A stretch of DNA of 64,000 bases from Deltaproteobacteria bacterium (GTDB taxonomy: Bacteria; Myxococcota_A; Polyangia; GCA-2747355; JADLHG01), in assembly GCA_020848905.1 (NCBI GenBank), contig JADLHG010000031.1, positions 62,001-126,000 of the forward strand, in the 5' to 3' direction. Within the stretch, counting starts at the first letter, position 1, and each line of letters begins with the position of its first letter. Below are positions 24,903 to 33,903 of this stretch, piece after piece. The position numbers were made by a program, and so were the translations under genes. The notes beneath the pieces were generated by a model. The model saw nothing but the letters and a program-made list of their open reading frames with translations, made no database searches and was not told the origin of the DNA.

Positions 24903-25811
24903 ATGGAACCGCTCATCACTGCCTCCGAGCTCGATGCCCTGATGCAGGCCGCCAACGCGGCCGAGCCCGAGAAGCCCGTTCGTCCCCTGAACCTCGTGGC
25001 GCGCGAGCACTGCGCCTTCGCGGTCCTGCCGGAGCTCCAGGCGGCGGCCGACCGGCTGGCCGACCGGCTGGCGCGCTACTGCAGCAAGCAGTTCGGGCTC
25101 GCGGCGCAGGGGAGCGCCGATCCCGTGGAGGTGCTGCCGGGGTCGCAGGTCATGGACTTCCTCGGCGCGCCGCGCTTCGTCTACGGCATGAAGGCCCCGG
25201 GGGACGTCGAGGCGGGGCTTCTGGCCATCGACGGGGCTCTCGGCGGCGCCTACGTGATGCGGCAGTTCGGCGGCGCGATCGAGGAGGGCTCCTACGCCGA
25301 CGCGCCCCCGACGCCGACCGAGCGTCGCACGGTGCAGCGCCTGGCGGTCTCCGTGGTGGAAGCGCTCCAGGCGGCCCTCGATCCGGTGGCCACGCTGCGC
25401 GCCGCGGTGGACAGCCAGTGGCGGCCGCTGAACCAGGGCGTCGCCGCGGTGACGATGGTCGTGCGGCTGGCCATGGGCGAGGTGCGCACCTCCGTCACGA
25501 CGGCGGTGGTTACCTCGGCGGCGGGCTTTCGCTCGCCCCTGCAGACCAAGGCTCCCGTGTACGTTCCGTCGCCGGGACCGCTCGCGGGACCGCTCGGGCG
25601 CGTCCCCGTCACCGTCAAGTCCGTGCTCGGCAGCTCGGAGCTGTCGGTCCGGCGCTTCCTGTCGCTCAAGGTCGGGGACCTGCTGACGCTCGGAACGCCG
25701 GTAGATGGCCCGATTCCATTGCTCGTCGAGGGGAAGCCCAAGTTTCTCGGGCTGCCGCAGCTCAACCGAGGGCAGCTCAGCCTTCAGCTCACCGAACACG
25801 CGGAGGACTAG
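24903..25811 (+). CDS. fliM: Flagellar motor switch protein FliM
   Basis: Switch-complex protein that binds phosphorylated CheY and FliG. 302 residues. The N-terminus MEPLITASELDALMQAA corresponds to the CheY-binding helix EIDALL. The middle CheC-like domain is divergent (LLAIDGALGGAYVMRQFGG). The C-terminal SpoA domain (VPVTVKSVLGSSELSVRRFLSLKVGDLLTLGTPVDGPIPLLVEGKPKFLGLPQLNRGQLSLQL, split by short insertions) is well conserved. The start lies two bases after fliL. Confidence 0.92.
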   Translation: MEPLITASELDALMQAANAAEPEKPVRPLNLVAREHCAFAVLPELQAAADRLADRLARYCSKQFGLAAQGSADPVEVLPGSQVMDFLGAPRFVYGMKAPGDVEAGLLAIDGALGGAYVMRQFGGAIEEGSYADAPPTPTERRTVQRLAVSVVEALQAALDPVATLRAAVDSQWRPLNQGVAAVTMVVRLAMGEVRTSVTTAVVTSAAGFRSPLQTKAPVYVPSPGPLAGPLGRVPVTVKSVLGSSELSVRRFLSLKVGDLLTLGTPVDGPIPLLVEGKPKFLGLPQLNRGQLSLQLTEHAED

Positions 25812-25814
25812 CCA

Positions 25815-26123
25815 ATGGCCGAATCGTTCATGGGACGAGCCGACGGCGCGGGAATCGACCTGCTGATGGACGTTCCGCTGCAGGTCTCGGTGGAGCTCGG
25901 GCGACGCCGCATGCTGGTGGCCGAGGTGCTCAAGCTGGGGCCCGGCTCGGTGGTGGAGCTGGCGAAGGCCTCCGGCGAGCCGCTGGACATCTACGTGAAC
26001 GATCGTCTCGTGGCGCGCGGAGAGGCGGTGATGATCGGCGAGCGGTACGGGGTGCGCATTACCGAGATCGAGCCGGCGGGCGACCGCGTGCGCGGCATCT
26101 CCGGCGAGGAGGGACTTCGATGA
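25815..26123 (+). CDS. fliN: Flagellar motor switch protein FliN
   Basis: A 102-residue C-ring protein made almost wholly of the SpoA domain: LLMDVPLQVSVELGRRRMLVAEVLKLGPGSVVELAKASGEPLDIYVNDRLVARGEAVMIGERYGVRITEI (landmarks VPLQVSVELG, GSVVEL, NDRLVARGE, GVRITEI). It follows fliM by three bases and overlaps fliO. Confidence 0.96.
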   Translation: MAESFMGRADGAGIDLLMDVPLQVSVELGRRRMLVAEVLKLGPGSVVELAKASGEPLDIYVNDRLVARGEAVMIGERYGVRITEIEPAGDRVRGISGEEGLR

Positions 26124-27439
26124 GGACCATCACGGCGGTGTGCCTGGCCTCGCTTCTCGTCGGAGCGTCGGTCTCGGCGCAGACGAATCCTCTGAGCCTC
26201 GTGGGGCAGGAGCTTCGCGTGGAGGGTGGCGGTCGCGGCAAGCGGCGGCTCATGACGCGGGGCGACGAGCTCACCTTGGTCCTCTCCGGCGTGCAGCTAC
26301 GCCGGCAGGTGCTCAAGGTGGGCCAGGGGGCCCTGCGCGAGGTGCGGCTGAGCCCGCAGCCCGGCTGGACCGAGCTCGAGCTGCGCTTCACCCAGTCGGC
26401 GGATACGTACCTGACGCAGCTTCCGATCCGCGCCGACGGGAACGACCTGGTCCTGGGGCTCGCGGCGCTGGGTGTGGACGCGAAGCCCGCGGCGAAGCCG
26501 GCCGCTCCGAAGGCCGAGGAGAACGCCGCGGCTGCCGCGGCAGGTGACGCCGACGAGCCGCAGGCCGTGACCGCGCCGACCCGTCCCGCGGCGGAGACCC
26601 CCAAGGCCGCAGCGAAGGTCGCGGCCCCCGCACCGGCGCCGACGCCCGCTCCCGCCAAGGCCAAGCCGGCTGCCCCGGAGAAGGCCGAAGTGGCGCCGGC
26701 GGGTGACGCGCCGGTCGCAGAGAAGGCACCGGCCGCTTCGCCCGCGACGGTCGCGGGGGTGACCGGAACGAAGCGGGCGGGTCCGCCCACCTGGCTCACC
26801 GGGCAGCGCCCGTCCTCCGCCGGCAGCCCCATGTGGATGTCGGTGGTCCTGCTCCTCGCGGTCGCCGCCGGCATCGCGTACTGGCTCAAGCGCCGCCGCC
26901 GGCTGCCGCAGCTCGAGGTGCCGCAGATCGACGTCGTCGCCGCGAAGAGCCTGGGGGGCAAGCAGCGCCTGGTCCTCGTGGACGCGGCCGGCGAGCTTCT
27001 CCTCCTCGGTTGCACCGAGAAGAACGTGAGCTTGCTGAAGACGGTCGGACTGCAGGAGACCCGGGCGCGCGAGGAGAAGCCGGTCGAGAACATCTTCGCC
27101 CGCTTCGAGGGCTCGGCGGCCGCCGCCGACCAGGACGCCTGGGCTCAGGCGCTCGCGGCGGCGAATCCGGAGGCGTCTGCGGCTGCGCCGGCGCCCGCGG
27201 CGAGCAAGGCGGCCCCCATGCCGACGCAGAACGGTATGTCCGGCAGCTTCATGCACCGGCTCAACGAGCAGATGCAGCGCAAGCGGATGAGCCGCGCCTC
27301 GATGCCCGAGGTGGCCCCGGCGACGGAGAAGAGCCCGGCCGAGGAGGCCCTCGACGAGCGGTGGGCCGAGGGGATCCTGCGCCTGCGCCGTTCGCGGCAG
27401 GAGAGCGCGGTGAGTCGGCTCGACGACCTCCACGCCTAG
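26120..27439 (+). CDS. fliO: Flagellar biosynthesis protein FliO with long periplasmic extension
   Basis: FliO helps assemble the FliP pore of the export gate and is normally about 120 residues. This one has 439. It starts with a signal-like segment (MRTITAVCLASLLVGASVSAQ) and a beta-rich, AMIN-like domain (about 25-115). An Ala/Pro/Lys linker runs from about 117 to 235, then a membrane helix (MWMSVVLLLAVAAGIAYWL). The canonical cytoplasmic FliO part follows (VVAAKSLGGKQRLVLVDAAGELLLLGCTEKNVSLL), with a further 120-residue tail. Position between fliN and fliP supports the call. It overlaps fliN by four bases. The AMIN comparison is inference. Confidence 0.85.
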   Translation: MRTITAVCLASLLVGASVSAQTNPLSLVGQELRVEGGGRGKRRLMTRGDELTLVLSGVQLRRQVLKVGQGALREVRLSPQPGWTELELRFTQSADTYLTQLPIRADGNDLVLGLAALGVDAKPAAKPAAPKAEENAAAAAAGDADEPQAVTAPTRPAAETPKAAAKVAAPAPAPTPAPAKAKPAAPEKAEVAPAGDAPVAEKAPAASPATVAGVTGTKRAGPPTWLTGQRPSSAGSPMWMSVVLLLAVAAGIAYWLKRRRRLPQLEVPQIDVVAAKSLGGKQRLVLVDAAGELLLLGCTEKNVSLLKTVGLQETRAREEKPVENIFARFEGSAAAADQDAWAQALAAANPEASAAAPAPAASKAAPMPTQNGMSGSFMHRLNEQMQRKRMSRASMPEVAPATEKSPAEEALDERWAEGILRLRRSRQESAVSRLDDLHA

Positions 27440-27449
27440 CAACACCCCC

Positions 27450-27471
27450 TGGTCCGCGGCCACCGCGACCA
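27450..27471 (+). terminator. Possible terminator hairpin after fliO
   Basis: TGGTC(C)GCGG and CCGCGACCA pair over nine bases with one bulged C and a three-base loop, 11 bases after the fliO stop. The T-run is short (GTTTG), so termination may be partial. Confidence 0.4.
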
Positions 27472-27580
27472 CGTTTGATCACCTGACGGCGTGTCCCTGT
27501 CTACGGCGTGCCCCGCTCGCGGCACCCGCACCTACATCCCCGCTCGCTCCGTCCACCTTTCGTCGTTCGCCGCCGTCATC

Positions 27581-27615
27581 CCGCTGACCCTTCACAGCCA
27601 GCGTTGACGCTTCGG
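27581..27615. promoter_or_regulatory. Paired upstream activator elements of fliP
   Basis: CCGCTGACCCTTCAC (27581-27595) and GCGTTGACGCTTCGG (27601-27615) have their TGAC cores exactly 20 bases apart, as at flgB. The same two words in the same order stand upstream of fliL. Confidence 0.65.
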
Positions 27616-27671
27616 CCACCGTCTGCCCCGTCGGCACGACCACGATCCGAGGAGTTGTCCGCGCCGCCCTC

Positions 27672-27687
27672 TGGCACCTGCGTTGCA
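27672..27687 (+). promoter_or_regulatory. Sigma-54 promoter for the fliP operon
   Basis: TGGCACCTGCGTTGCA is a near-perfect -24/-12 element. Predicted transcription start is about 27698, only six bases before the fliP ATG. Confidence 0.85.
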
Positions 27688-27703
27688 GTAGCCACCGATC
27701 GCC

Positions 27704-28489
27704 ATGCACCGTCTTCCGCGCTCCGCCTGCTCGAACCGCCTCGCCGCCCTCGCGCCCGTCGCGCTGGTCGCCGGTGTAGGTGTGCTTCTCGCCGCGTCAG
27801 AGGCCTTCGCGCTGCCGAAGGTGGACATCTCGATCGGCGGCGGTGAGAGCGGTCCGGGTCAGGTCTCGAGCACGCTGAAGATCCTGGCCGGGCTCACGGT
27901 CCTCTCGCTCGCGCCCGCGATCCTGATGCTGATGACGGCCTTCACGCGCATCGTCATCGTGCTCACCTTCGTGCGTCAGGCCCTGGGCGTTCAGGGGCTC
28001 CCGCCGAACCAGGTGCTGATGGGCCTCGCGCTCCTGTTGACCTTCTTCGTCATGGCCCCGGTGGCGCGCGACGTCCACGCGAAGGGCCTCGGCCCCTACA
28101 TGGCGGGCAAGATGGGCGAGCAAGAGGCGCTCGAGAAGGGGGTCGAGCCGCTCCGTAACTTCATGCTCGACCACACCCGCGCGAAGGACCTCGGGCTCTT
28201 CCTCGAGCTCAGCGGGACTCCGGCCCCCTCCAAGCGCGGCGATGTGCCGCTGGTGGCCGCCATCCCGGCCTTCGTCATCTCCGAGCTGACGACGGCCTTC
28301 CACATGGGCTTCATGGTCTTCATCCCCTTCCTGCTGCTCGACTTCGTGGTGGCCTCGGTCCTCATGTCCATGGGCATGGTCATGCTCCCCCCGTCGCTCG
28401 TCGCGCTGCCCCTCAAGGTGATGCTCTTCGTCCTCGTGGACGGCTGGCACCTGGTGGTGGCCTCGCTGGTGCGGAGCGTGGCGGCATGA
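27704..28489 (+). CDS. fliP: Flagellar export gate protein FliP
   Basis: Core pore subunit of the type III export gate, 261 residues. It has a cleavable-type signal (MHRLPRSACSNRL then a hydrophobic core ending ASEAFA), a membrane pair with LTAFTRIVIVLTFVRQALGVQGLPPNQVLMGLALLLTFFVM landmarks (MTAFTRI, PPNQVL), a periplasmic loop, and C-terminal helices with AIPAFVISELTTAF and MGMVMLPP. First gene of an uninterrupted operon running to flgJ. Confidence 0.97.
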   Translation: MHRLPRSACSNRLAALAPVALVAGVGVLLAASEAFALPKVDISIGGGESGPGQVSSTLKILAGLTVLSLAPAILMLMTAFTRIVIVLTFVRQALGVQGLPPNQVLMGLALLLTFFVMAPVARDVHAKGLGPYMAGKMGEQEALEKGVEPLRNFMLDHTRAKDLGLFLELSGTPAPSKRGDVPLVAAIPAFVISELTTAFHMGFMVFIPFLLLDFVVASVLMSMGMVMLPPSLVALPLKVMLFVLVDGWHLVVASLVRSVAA

Positions 28490-28761
28490 GCACCGAGATG
28501 GTGATGGACCTGGCCCGCCAGACGATGTCCACCGCCTTCTGGGTGGCGCTGCCCATCCTGGCCGTCGGGCTCGTCATCGGCGTGCTGGTGGCCATCTTCC
28601 AGGCCGCGACGCAGATCCAGGAAGCCTCGCTGGCCTTCATCCCGAAGCTCGTCGGGGTGGGGGCCGCCCTGCTCCTCTTCGGCGGCTACATCCTGGACCG
28701 CCTCACCGGCTTCACCGTGGCGCTCATCTCCAGCTTCGCGAACTTCGGGGGTGGGCAGTGA
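28486..28761 (+). CDS. fliQ: Flagellar export gate protein FliQ
   Basis: A 91-residue protein with two membrane hairpin helices (about 16-36 and 52-75). Landmarks are VALPILAVGLVIGVLVAIFQAATQIQEASLAFIPKL (ATQIQE and FIPK motifs). It overlaps fliP by four bases (ATGA) and fliR by four bases (GTGA). Confidence 0.97.
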   Translation: MSTEMVMDLARQTMSTAFWVALPILAVGLVIGVLVAIFQAATQIQEASLAFIPKLVGVGAALLLFGGYILDRLTGFTVALISSFANFGGGQ

Positions 28762-29519
28762 CCATCGCCATGGTGCGCCCGCAGCTCGTGGCCTTCGGGC
28801 TGGTCTTCCTGCGCACGAGCTCCCTCACCATGATGGTGCCCGTGCTGGGCGGCGAGGCTGTGCCGCTGCGCATCCGCGGCGCGGTAGCGGCCATCCTCGC
28901 GGCGGTGTTGACGCCCGTGGCCGGTCCCTTCGCCGACACCGACCCGCTGGTGCTCATCGCCGCCGCGGTGGGCGAGGTGCTGCTCGGGATCGCCCTCGGC
29001 ACGGCGGTGCGCCTGACCCTGAGCACCGCCGAGATGGGCGGCGAGCTCGTGGGCATGTCCATGGGCTTCGGCTTCGCGCGCATCGTGGACCCCATGACGC
29101 ACGAGGACCGCGACGTGGTGGCGCAGCTCATGGGCCTCTTCACCACGCTGCTCTTCATCTCCGTGGACGGGCACCACATGGTCCTCGGCGCCCTCGGGGC
29201 CACCCTGCGCGAGGTCCCGCTCGGGACGGTGCTGCCGCGACTGCCGCGCCTCACGACCATCACCCCCATGCTCCAGAGCGCCTCCCTCGCGGCGATTCGC
29301 ATCGCGGCCCCGGTGGTGCTGGCCCTCCTGCTCTCGAACGGGGCGCTCGCGCTCCTCTCTCGCGTCGCGCCGCAGCTGAACCTCTTCGCGCTCTCCTTCG
29401 CGCTTGGCATCGGCGTCGGCACGCTGGTGCTCATCGCCTCGAGCGGCCAGACCTTCGGCACCGTCGTGCACCTCCTGCGGCAGATCCCGCAGCAGCTCGC
29501 CACCCTGGTGGGAGCCTAG
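28758..29519 (+). CDS. fliR: Flagellar export gate protein FliR
   Basis: Completes the FliP-FliQ-FliR pore. 253 residues, about six hydrophobic segments, start codon GTG overlapping the fliQ stop. Landmarks: VFLRTSSLTMMVPVLGG, GEVLLGIALGTAVRLTLSTAEMGGELVGMSMGFGFARIVDPM, and the C-terminal APQLNLFALSFALGIGVGTLVL. Confidence 0.96.
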   Translation: MTIAMVRPQLVAFGLVFLRTSSLTMMVPVLGGEAVPLRIRGAVAAILAAVLTPVAGPFADTDPLVLIAAAVGEVLLGIALGTAVRLTLSTAEMGGELVGMSMGFGFARIVDPMTHEDRDVVAQLMGLFTTLLFISVDGHHMVLGALGATLREVPLGTVLPRLPRLTTITPMLQSASLAAIRIAAPVVLALLLSNGALALLSRVAPQLNLFALSFALGIGVGTLVLIASSGQTFGTVVHLLRQIPQQLATLVGA

Positions 29520-29520
29520 G

Positions 29521-30582
29521 ATGAGCGCAGAGCACGACAACCGCACCGAACAAGCAACCCCGAAGCAGCGGGGCAAGTTCGTCGAAGAGGGCAAGATCTG
29601 GGTCAGCCGCGAGGTCATCTCGATGGCCGTCCTGGTGGCCGCGGCGGCCACCTTCGCGCTCACCGTGGGCGGCGGGTCGCGCGCGCTCGTCGAGGCCTTC
29701 CAGAAGATCCTCGGGCACCTCGACGAGCACTCGCTCGAGAGCCCCGGCGGCTGGGCCGGTGCGCTGCTCAAGGCCGCCGCCCTGCTCGTGCTCCCCGTCG
29801 GAGCCGCGGCGGTCCTGGCCGCCCTGATCGCCGGCTTCGCCCAGACGAAGGGCTACTTCAACTTCACCTCCGTCCTGCCGAAGGGCGAGCGGCTCAACCC
29901 GCTGCCGCGGCTGCAGGGCCTCTTCTTCTCGAAGCAGGCGCTCCTCACGCTCCTCTCCTCCGCTGGGAAGGTGCTGGTCATCGGCGCGCTCACGGCCCAG
30001 CTCTTCCTCCGCGAGCTCGAGGCCATCGTCGAGGCGGGCCGCCTCGGGGTGGCCGAGATCTTGGCCCAGCTCGGCGGCGCGGTGGGGCGACTCAGCCTCC
30101 GCGCCATCCCCATCCTGATCGTCTTCGCCGTCATCGACTGGATCCTCGGCCATCGGCGCATGGAGGAGGCGATGAAGATGACCAAGGAGGACGTGCGGCA
30201 GGAGCACAAGGAGCAGGAGGGGGATCCCCACATCAAGGGTAAGCGGCGCGCGAAGCAGCGGGAGCTGGCCAAGAACCGCATGATGGCCCAGGTCCCCAAG
30301 GCGGACGTGGTGCTCGTGAACCCGACCCACTTCGCCGTGGCGCTGCGCTACGACGCCGCGCGCATGGGCGCCCCGCGCGTCACCGCCAAGGGGGCCGACG
30401 AGGTGGCCGCGCGCATCCGTGACCTGGCGCGCAAGTCCCACGTCCCGGTGATCCACAACCCGCCGCTCGCGCGCGCGCTTCACGCCCAGGTGGCCGTGAA
30501 CGCCGAGATCCCGGCCGCGCTCTACGGCACCGTGGCCGAGGTGCTGGCCTTCGTTTACCGGCTTCGCGGGAGGGCGGCATGA
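29521..30582 (+). CDS. flhB: Flagellar export switch protein FlhB
   Basis: Controls the change from hook to filament export. 353 residues with four membrane segments, an N-terminal NRTEQATPKQRGKFVEEGKIWVSREV segment, and a cytoplasmic domain with VKQEHKEQEGDP-like helix and KAKQREL region. The self-cleavage motif is VLVNPTHFAVAL (the Asn-Pro bond of NPTH, residue about 264). All residues needed for autocleavage are present. Starts one base after fliR. Confidence 0.97.
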   Translation: MSAEHDNRTEQATPKQRGKFVEEGKIWVSREVISMAVLVAAAATFALTVGGGSRALVEAFQKILGHLDEHSLESPGGWAGALLKAAALLVLPVGAAAVLAALIAGFAQTKGYFNFTSVLPKGERLNPLPRLQGLFFSKQALLTLLSSAGKVLVIGALTAQLFLRELEAIVEAGRLGVAEILAQLGGAVGRLSLRAIPILIVFAVIDWILGHRRMEEAMKMTKEDVRQEHKEQEGDPHIKGKRRAKQRELAKNRMMAQVPKADVVLVNPTHFAVALRYDAARMGAPRVTAKGADEVAARIRDLARKSHVPVIHNPPLARALHAQVAVNAEIPAALYGTVAEVLAFVYRLRGRAA

Positions 30583-32657
30583 GTCAAGCGGTGCGCAGCG
30601 ACGCGACGGTCGCCCCGGTGCGGCAGGGTAACCGCGACATCTACATCGCCCTCGGGCTGGTGGGGACCCTGCTGGTCATGATCCTCCCCCTGCCGCCGCT
30701 CGTCCTGGACCTCTTCCTCTCGCTCTCGATCTGCATCTCGCTCATCACCTTCATGGTCGCGATCTACATCAAGGAGCCGCTCGAGCTGTCGGTCTTCCCG
30801 TCGCTCGTGCTGATGGCCACGCTGATGCGCCTGGCCCTGAACGTGGCCTCGACGCGGCTTATCCTCCTGCACGGGCACGAGGGGCCGAATGCCGCGGGGA
30901 GCGTAATCCACGCCTTCGGCCAGTTCGTGGTGGGCGGCAACTACCTCGTCGGGCTGATCATCTTCCTCATCCTGGTGGTCATCAACTTCATGGTCATCAC
31001 CAAGGGCGCCGGGCGTGTGGCCGAGGTGGCTGCGCGCTTCACCCTCGACGCCATGCCCGGCAAGCAGATGGCCATCGACGCCGACCTCGCCGCCGGGCTG
31101 ATCACCGACCGCGACGCGCGCGTGCGGCGCTCGCGCATCCAGCAGGAGGCGGACTTCCACGGCGCGATGGACGGGTCGAGCAAGTTCGTCCGCGGCGACG
31201 CGGTGGCGGGCCTGGTCATCACCGCGATCAACGTGATCGGTGGGATCGCGATCGGCATCCTGCAGCACAACATGGTGGCCCTCGAGGCGGCGCAGAGCTT
31301 CACCATCCTCTCCGTCGGAGACGGGCTGGTGGCCCAGGTGCCGGCGCTCCTCATGTCCACGGCCGCGGGCATCATCGTGACCCGCGCCGCCGACGAGCGC
31401 GACCTCGGCACGACCCTCGCCGACCAGCTCACGACGCAGAAGCGGCCGGCCGCGGTGACCGCTGTGGTCCTCGGGCTTCTGGCCATCGTGCCGGGGATGC
31501 CGCACCTGACCTTCCTCGTGATGTCCAGCGGCGCGGCCTGGATTGCGTGGCGTGGCAAGCCGAAGGACGGGGACGCCGCCGCCGAGGAGCCGGGAGCGCC
31601 CAAGAGCGAACAGAGCGAGCAGGAGGTGATGGAGCAGCTCCTGCCGATCGACCTGCTGGAGCTGGAGATCGGTTACGAGCTGGTGGGCCTGGTGGACGGC
31701 GCCAAGGACGGCAACCTCCTCGGGCGCATCTCGGGGATCCGCCGCCAGTTCGCGACCGAGCTCGGCGTGGTGGTGCCGCCGATTCACGTGCGGGACAACC
31801 TGCAGCTCAAGCCGGGGGAGTACCGCCTGCTCCTCTCCGGCAACGAGGTGGGGCGCGGCGAGGTGCGGGTGGGGCGCTATCTGGCCATGTGTCCGGCGGA
31901 CGCCATGCGCCACGTCCCGGGCGAGCAGGTGAGCGAGCCGGCCTTCGGGCTCCCGGCGCGGTGGGTGGCTCCGGCCAACCGCAGCACCGCCGAGACGATG
32001 GGCTTCACCGTGGTGGACGCGGCCACGGTCATCGCGACCCACGTGAGCGAGCTCTTGCGCAAGAACTCCCCCGACCTCCTCGGGCGCGGCGAGGTGCAGG
32101 AGCTCCTCGACGTCTTCGGCAAGCGCGGTCGGAACGTGCTCGACGAGCTGATCCCGAACCTCCTGCCGCTCGGGTCGGTGATCAAGGTGCTGCGCAACCT
32201 CCTGCGCGAGGGGATCTCGATCCGCGACCTGCGCACGATCCTCGAGACGCTGGCGGACCACGCCGGGCAGATGAAGGACCCCGACGCGCTCACCGAGCAG
32301 GTGCGCCAGCGGATGGCCAAGTCCCTGACGGGGCGCGTCCTCGGCAGCGACGGTCGCGTTCACGCGCTGGTGATCGATCCGCAGCTCGAGCAGGACCTGC
32401 GCCGGGCGCTGCGGGCCGGGGCGGATGCGGCCACCTTCGACACCACCGCCATTCCGCGGCTGCTGAGCGCCCTCGAGCGCTCCACCTCGCGGCTCGGGGA
32501 TGCGGCGGGCGTGCCGGTGCTCGTGGTGGCGCCGGACGTAAGGCCGCACGTGGCTTCCTTCGCAGCGCGGCACGTGCCCGGGCTGTCCGTCTACAGCTAT
32601 CGCGAGATCGAGCCCAATACGCCGATCAACACCCTCGGCGTCATCGGAGCGGAGTAG
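30579..32657 (+). CDS. flhA: Flagellar export apparatus protein FlhA
   Basis: Nine-fold export platform, 692 residues. The N-terminal half has about seven to eight membrane segments, with the FHIPEP signature region (FPSLVLMATLMRLALNVASTRLIL) and FTLDAMPGKQMAIDADLAAGLI. The C-terminal half is the cytoplasmic chaperone-docking domain. It overlaps the flhB stop by four bases (ATGA) and precedes flhF by three bases. Confidence 0.97.
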   Translation: MSQAVRSDATVAPVRQGNRDIYIALGLVGTLLVMILPLPPLVLDLFLSLSICISLITFMVAIYIKEPLELSVFPSLVLMATLMRLALNVASTRLILLHGHEGPNAAGSVIHAFGQFVVGGNYLVGLIIFLILVVINFMVITKGAGRVAEVAARFTLDAMPGKQMAIDADLAAGLITDRDARVRRSRIQQEADFHGAMDGSSKFVRGDAVAGLVITAINVIGGIAIGILQHNMVALEAAQSFTILSVGDGLVAQVPALLMSTAAGIIVTRAADERDLGTTLADQLTTQKRPAAVTAVVLGLLAIVPGMPHLTFLVMSSGAAWIAWRGKPKDGDAAAEEPGAPKSEQSEQEVMEQLLPIDLLELEIGYELVGLVDGAKDGNLLGRISGIRRQFATELGVVVPPIHVRDNLQLKPGEYRLLLSGNEVGRGEVRVGRYLAMCPADAMRHVPGEQVSEPAFGLPARWVAPANRSTAETMGFTVVDAATVIATHVSELLRKNSPDLLGRGEVQELLDVFGKRGRNVLDELIPNLLPLGSVIKVLRNLLREGISIRDLRTILETLADHAGQMKDPDALTEQVRQRMAKSLTGRVLGSDGRVHALVIDPQLEQDLRRALRAGADAATFDTTAIPRLLSALERSTSRLGDAAGVPVLVVAPDVRPHVASFAARHVPGLSVYSYREIEPNTPINTLGVIGAE

Positions 32658-32660
32658 CCC

Positions 32661-33875
32661 ATGCTGATCCGGAAATACAGCGGCAAGAATCTGCGGGAAG
32701 CCCTGGCACGGGTGAAGGCGGACCTCGGAGACGAGGCGACGGTGCTCGACACGCGGACCGTTCGGGACGGCTTGCTCTCGAGCCGCGTCGAGATCACCGC
32801 CGCGCTCTCGCCTCTGCCGATGCCGCCCGCCACGATGCAGCCGCCCCCCGCGCCGGCGAGGCCCGCTCGACCGGAGGGTCGCGAGGCGCACGCCCAGGGC
32901 ACGCCGGTGACGGAGGTGCAGCAGATCGCCCGCTTCCTCTCGCCGATCCGCCAGGAGATCCGCGCGCTGCGGAGCGAGATGCAGGCCATGCGCACGGTGC
33001 AGGAGGCGCAGCCGCAGGGGCACGGGCAGGTGACGGAGCTGACCAACCTGCTGCGGCGGGTCCACGGCGAGACCGGCGGGCGGAGCGAACCGTCGCAGCT
33101 GGCCGCTCTGCGCCGGCGCCTCGAGGAGAACGGGATGACCGGGGGGACCGTGGAGGAGCTCGTGCGGGTGCTGGAGCGCGAGCTGGCCGTCGGCACGGCT
33201 ACCAGCCAGGCCGAGGTGGACCACGCGGCGCGGGAGCTTCTCGAGGGGACGATCCAGACGCTCCCGGTGCTCGAGTCTTCCGACGGGCCGCGGGTGGCGG
33301 CGCTGGTGGGTCCCGCCGGGGTGGGAAAGACCACGCTCCTGGCCAAGATCGCGGCGCGGGCGGCGCTCGTGCACGACCGTCGGGTGGGGATCATCGGCTG
33401 CGACGTGGACCGCATCGGGGCGGTGCAGGTGCTCGGCCTCGCGGCGGACGCGATCGGGATCCCCTGGCGCTGCGCGGGAGACGCGGCGTCGCTCCGGCGC
33501 GGGCTGGCCGACCTGTCCGATCGCGACCTGATCCTGGTGGACACCAGCGGCCAGTCACCGCGCCACGTGGACGCCCTGATGGAGCTCGGGGACCTTCTGG
33601 ACGGGGCCGAGGTGGAGCGGCACCTGGTGCTGAACGCGGACCTCCGCTCGCTCGAGCTGGAGTGCACGACCCAGGCCTTCTCGCTCCTGCAGCCGAGCTC
33701 GATCTCCTTCACCCGACTGGACCAGGCGGTGGCGCTCGGCGGGCTCTACGAGGCGATGCGGGAGAGCCGGCTTCCGGCGATGTACCTGAGCCACGGGCGG
33801 CGCGTGCCCGAGGAGATCGAGGCGGCGACCCCGGGGCGACTGGCCACCCTGGCGATGGGCTTGAACCTGAACTGA
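32661..33875 (+). CDS. flhF: Flagellar biosynthesis GTPase FlhF
   Basis: SRP-type GTPase that sets where the flagellum is built, usually at a pole. 404 residues: the B domain starts LIRKYSGKNLREALARVKADLGDEATVLDTR, a Pro/Ala linker and the N domain follow, and the G domain has G1 GPAGVGKTTLLAKIAAR (near residue 216), GCDVDRIGAVQVL, VDTSGQSPRH (usual DTAGR) and SFTRLDQAVALGGL. Altered G3/G4 residues (DTSGQ, TRLD) are within family variation. Together with flhG it implies controlled flagellar number and location. Confidence 0.95.
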   Translation: MLIRKYSGKNLREALARVKADLGDEATVLDTRTVRDGLLSSRVEITAALSPLPMPPATMQPPPAPARPARPEGREAHAQGTPVTEVQQIARFLSPIRQEIRALRSEMQAMRTVQEAQPQGHGQVTELTNLLRRVHGETGGRSEPSQLAALRRRLEENGMTGGTVEELVRVLERELAVGTATSQAEVDHAARELLEGTIQTLPVLESSDGPRVAALVGPAGVGKTTLLAKIAARAALVHDRRVGIIGCDVDRIGAVQVLGLAADAIGIPWRCAGDAASLRRGLADLSDRDLILVDTSGQSPRHVDALMELGDLLDGAEVERHLVLNADLRSLELECTTQAFSLLQPSSISFTRLDQAVALGGLYEAMRESRLPAMYLSHGRRVPEEIEAATPGRLATLAMGLNLN

Positions 33876-33903
33876 GACAGCAGGACCTCCGAGGAGCGTG
33901 ACG

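Noticed and set aside
30555-33374. A 939-codon open frame on the minus strand across flhA and flhF
   Set aside because: Same cause: the composition mirrors the codons of the real genes and no family motif is present.
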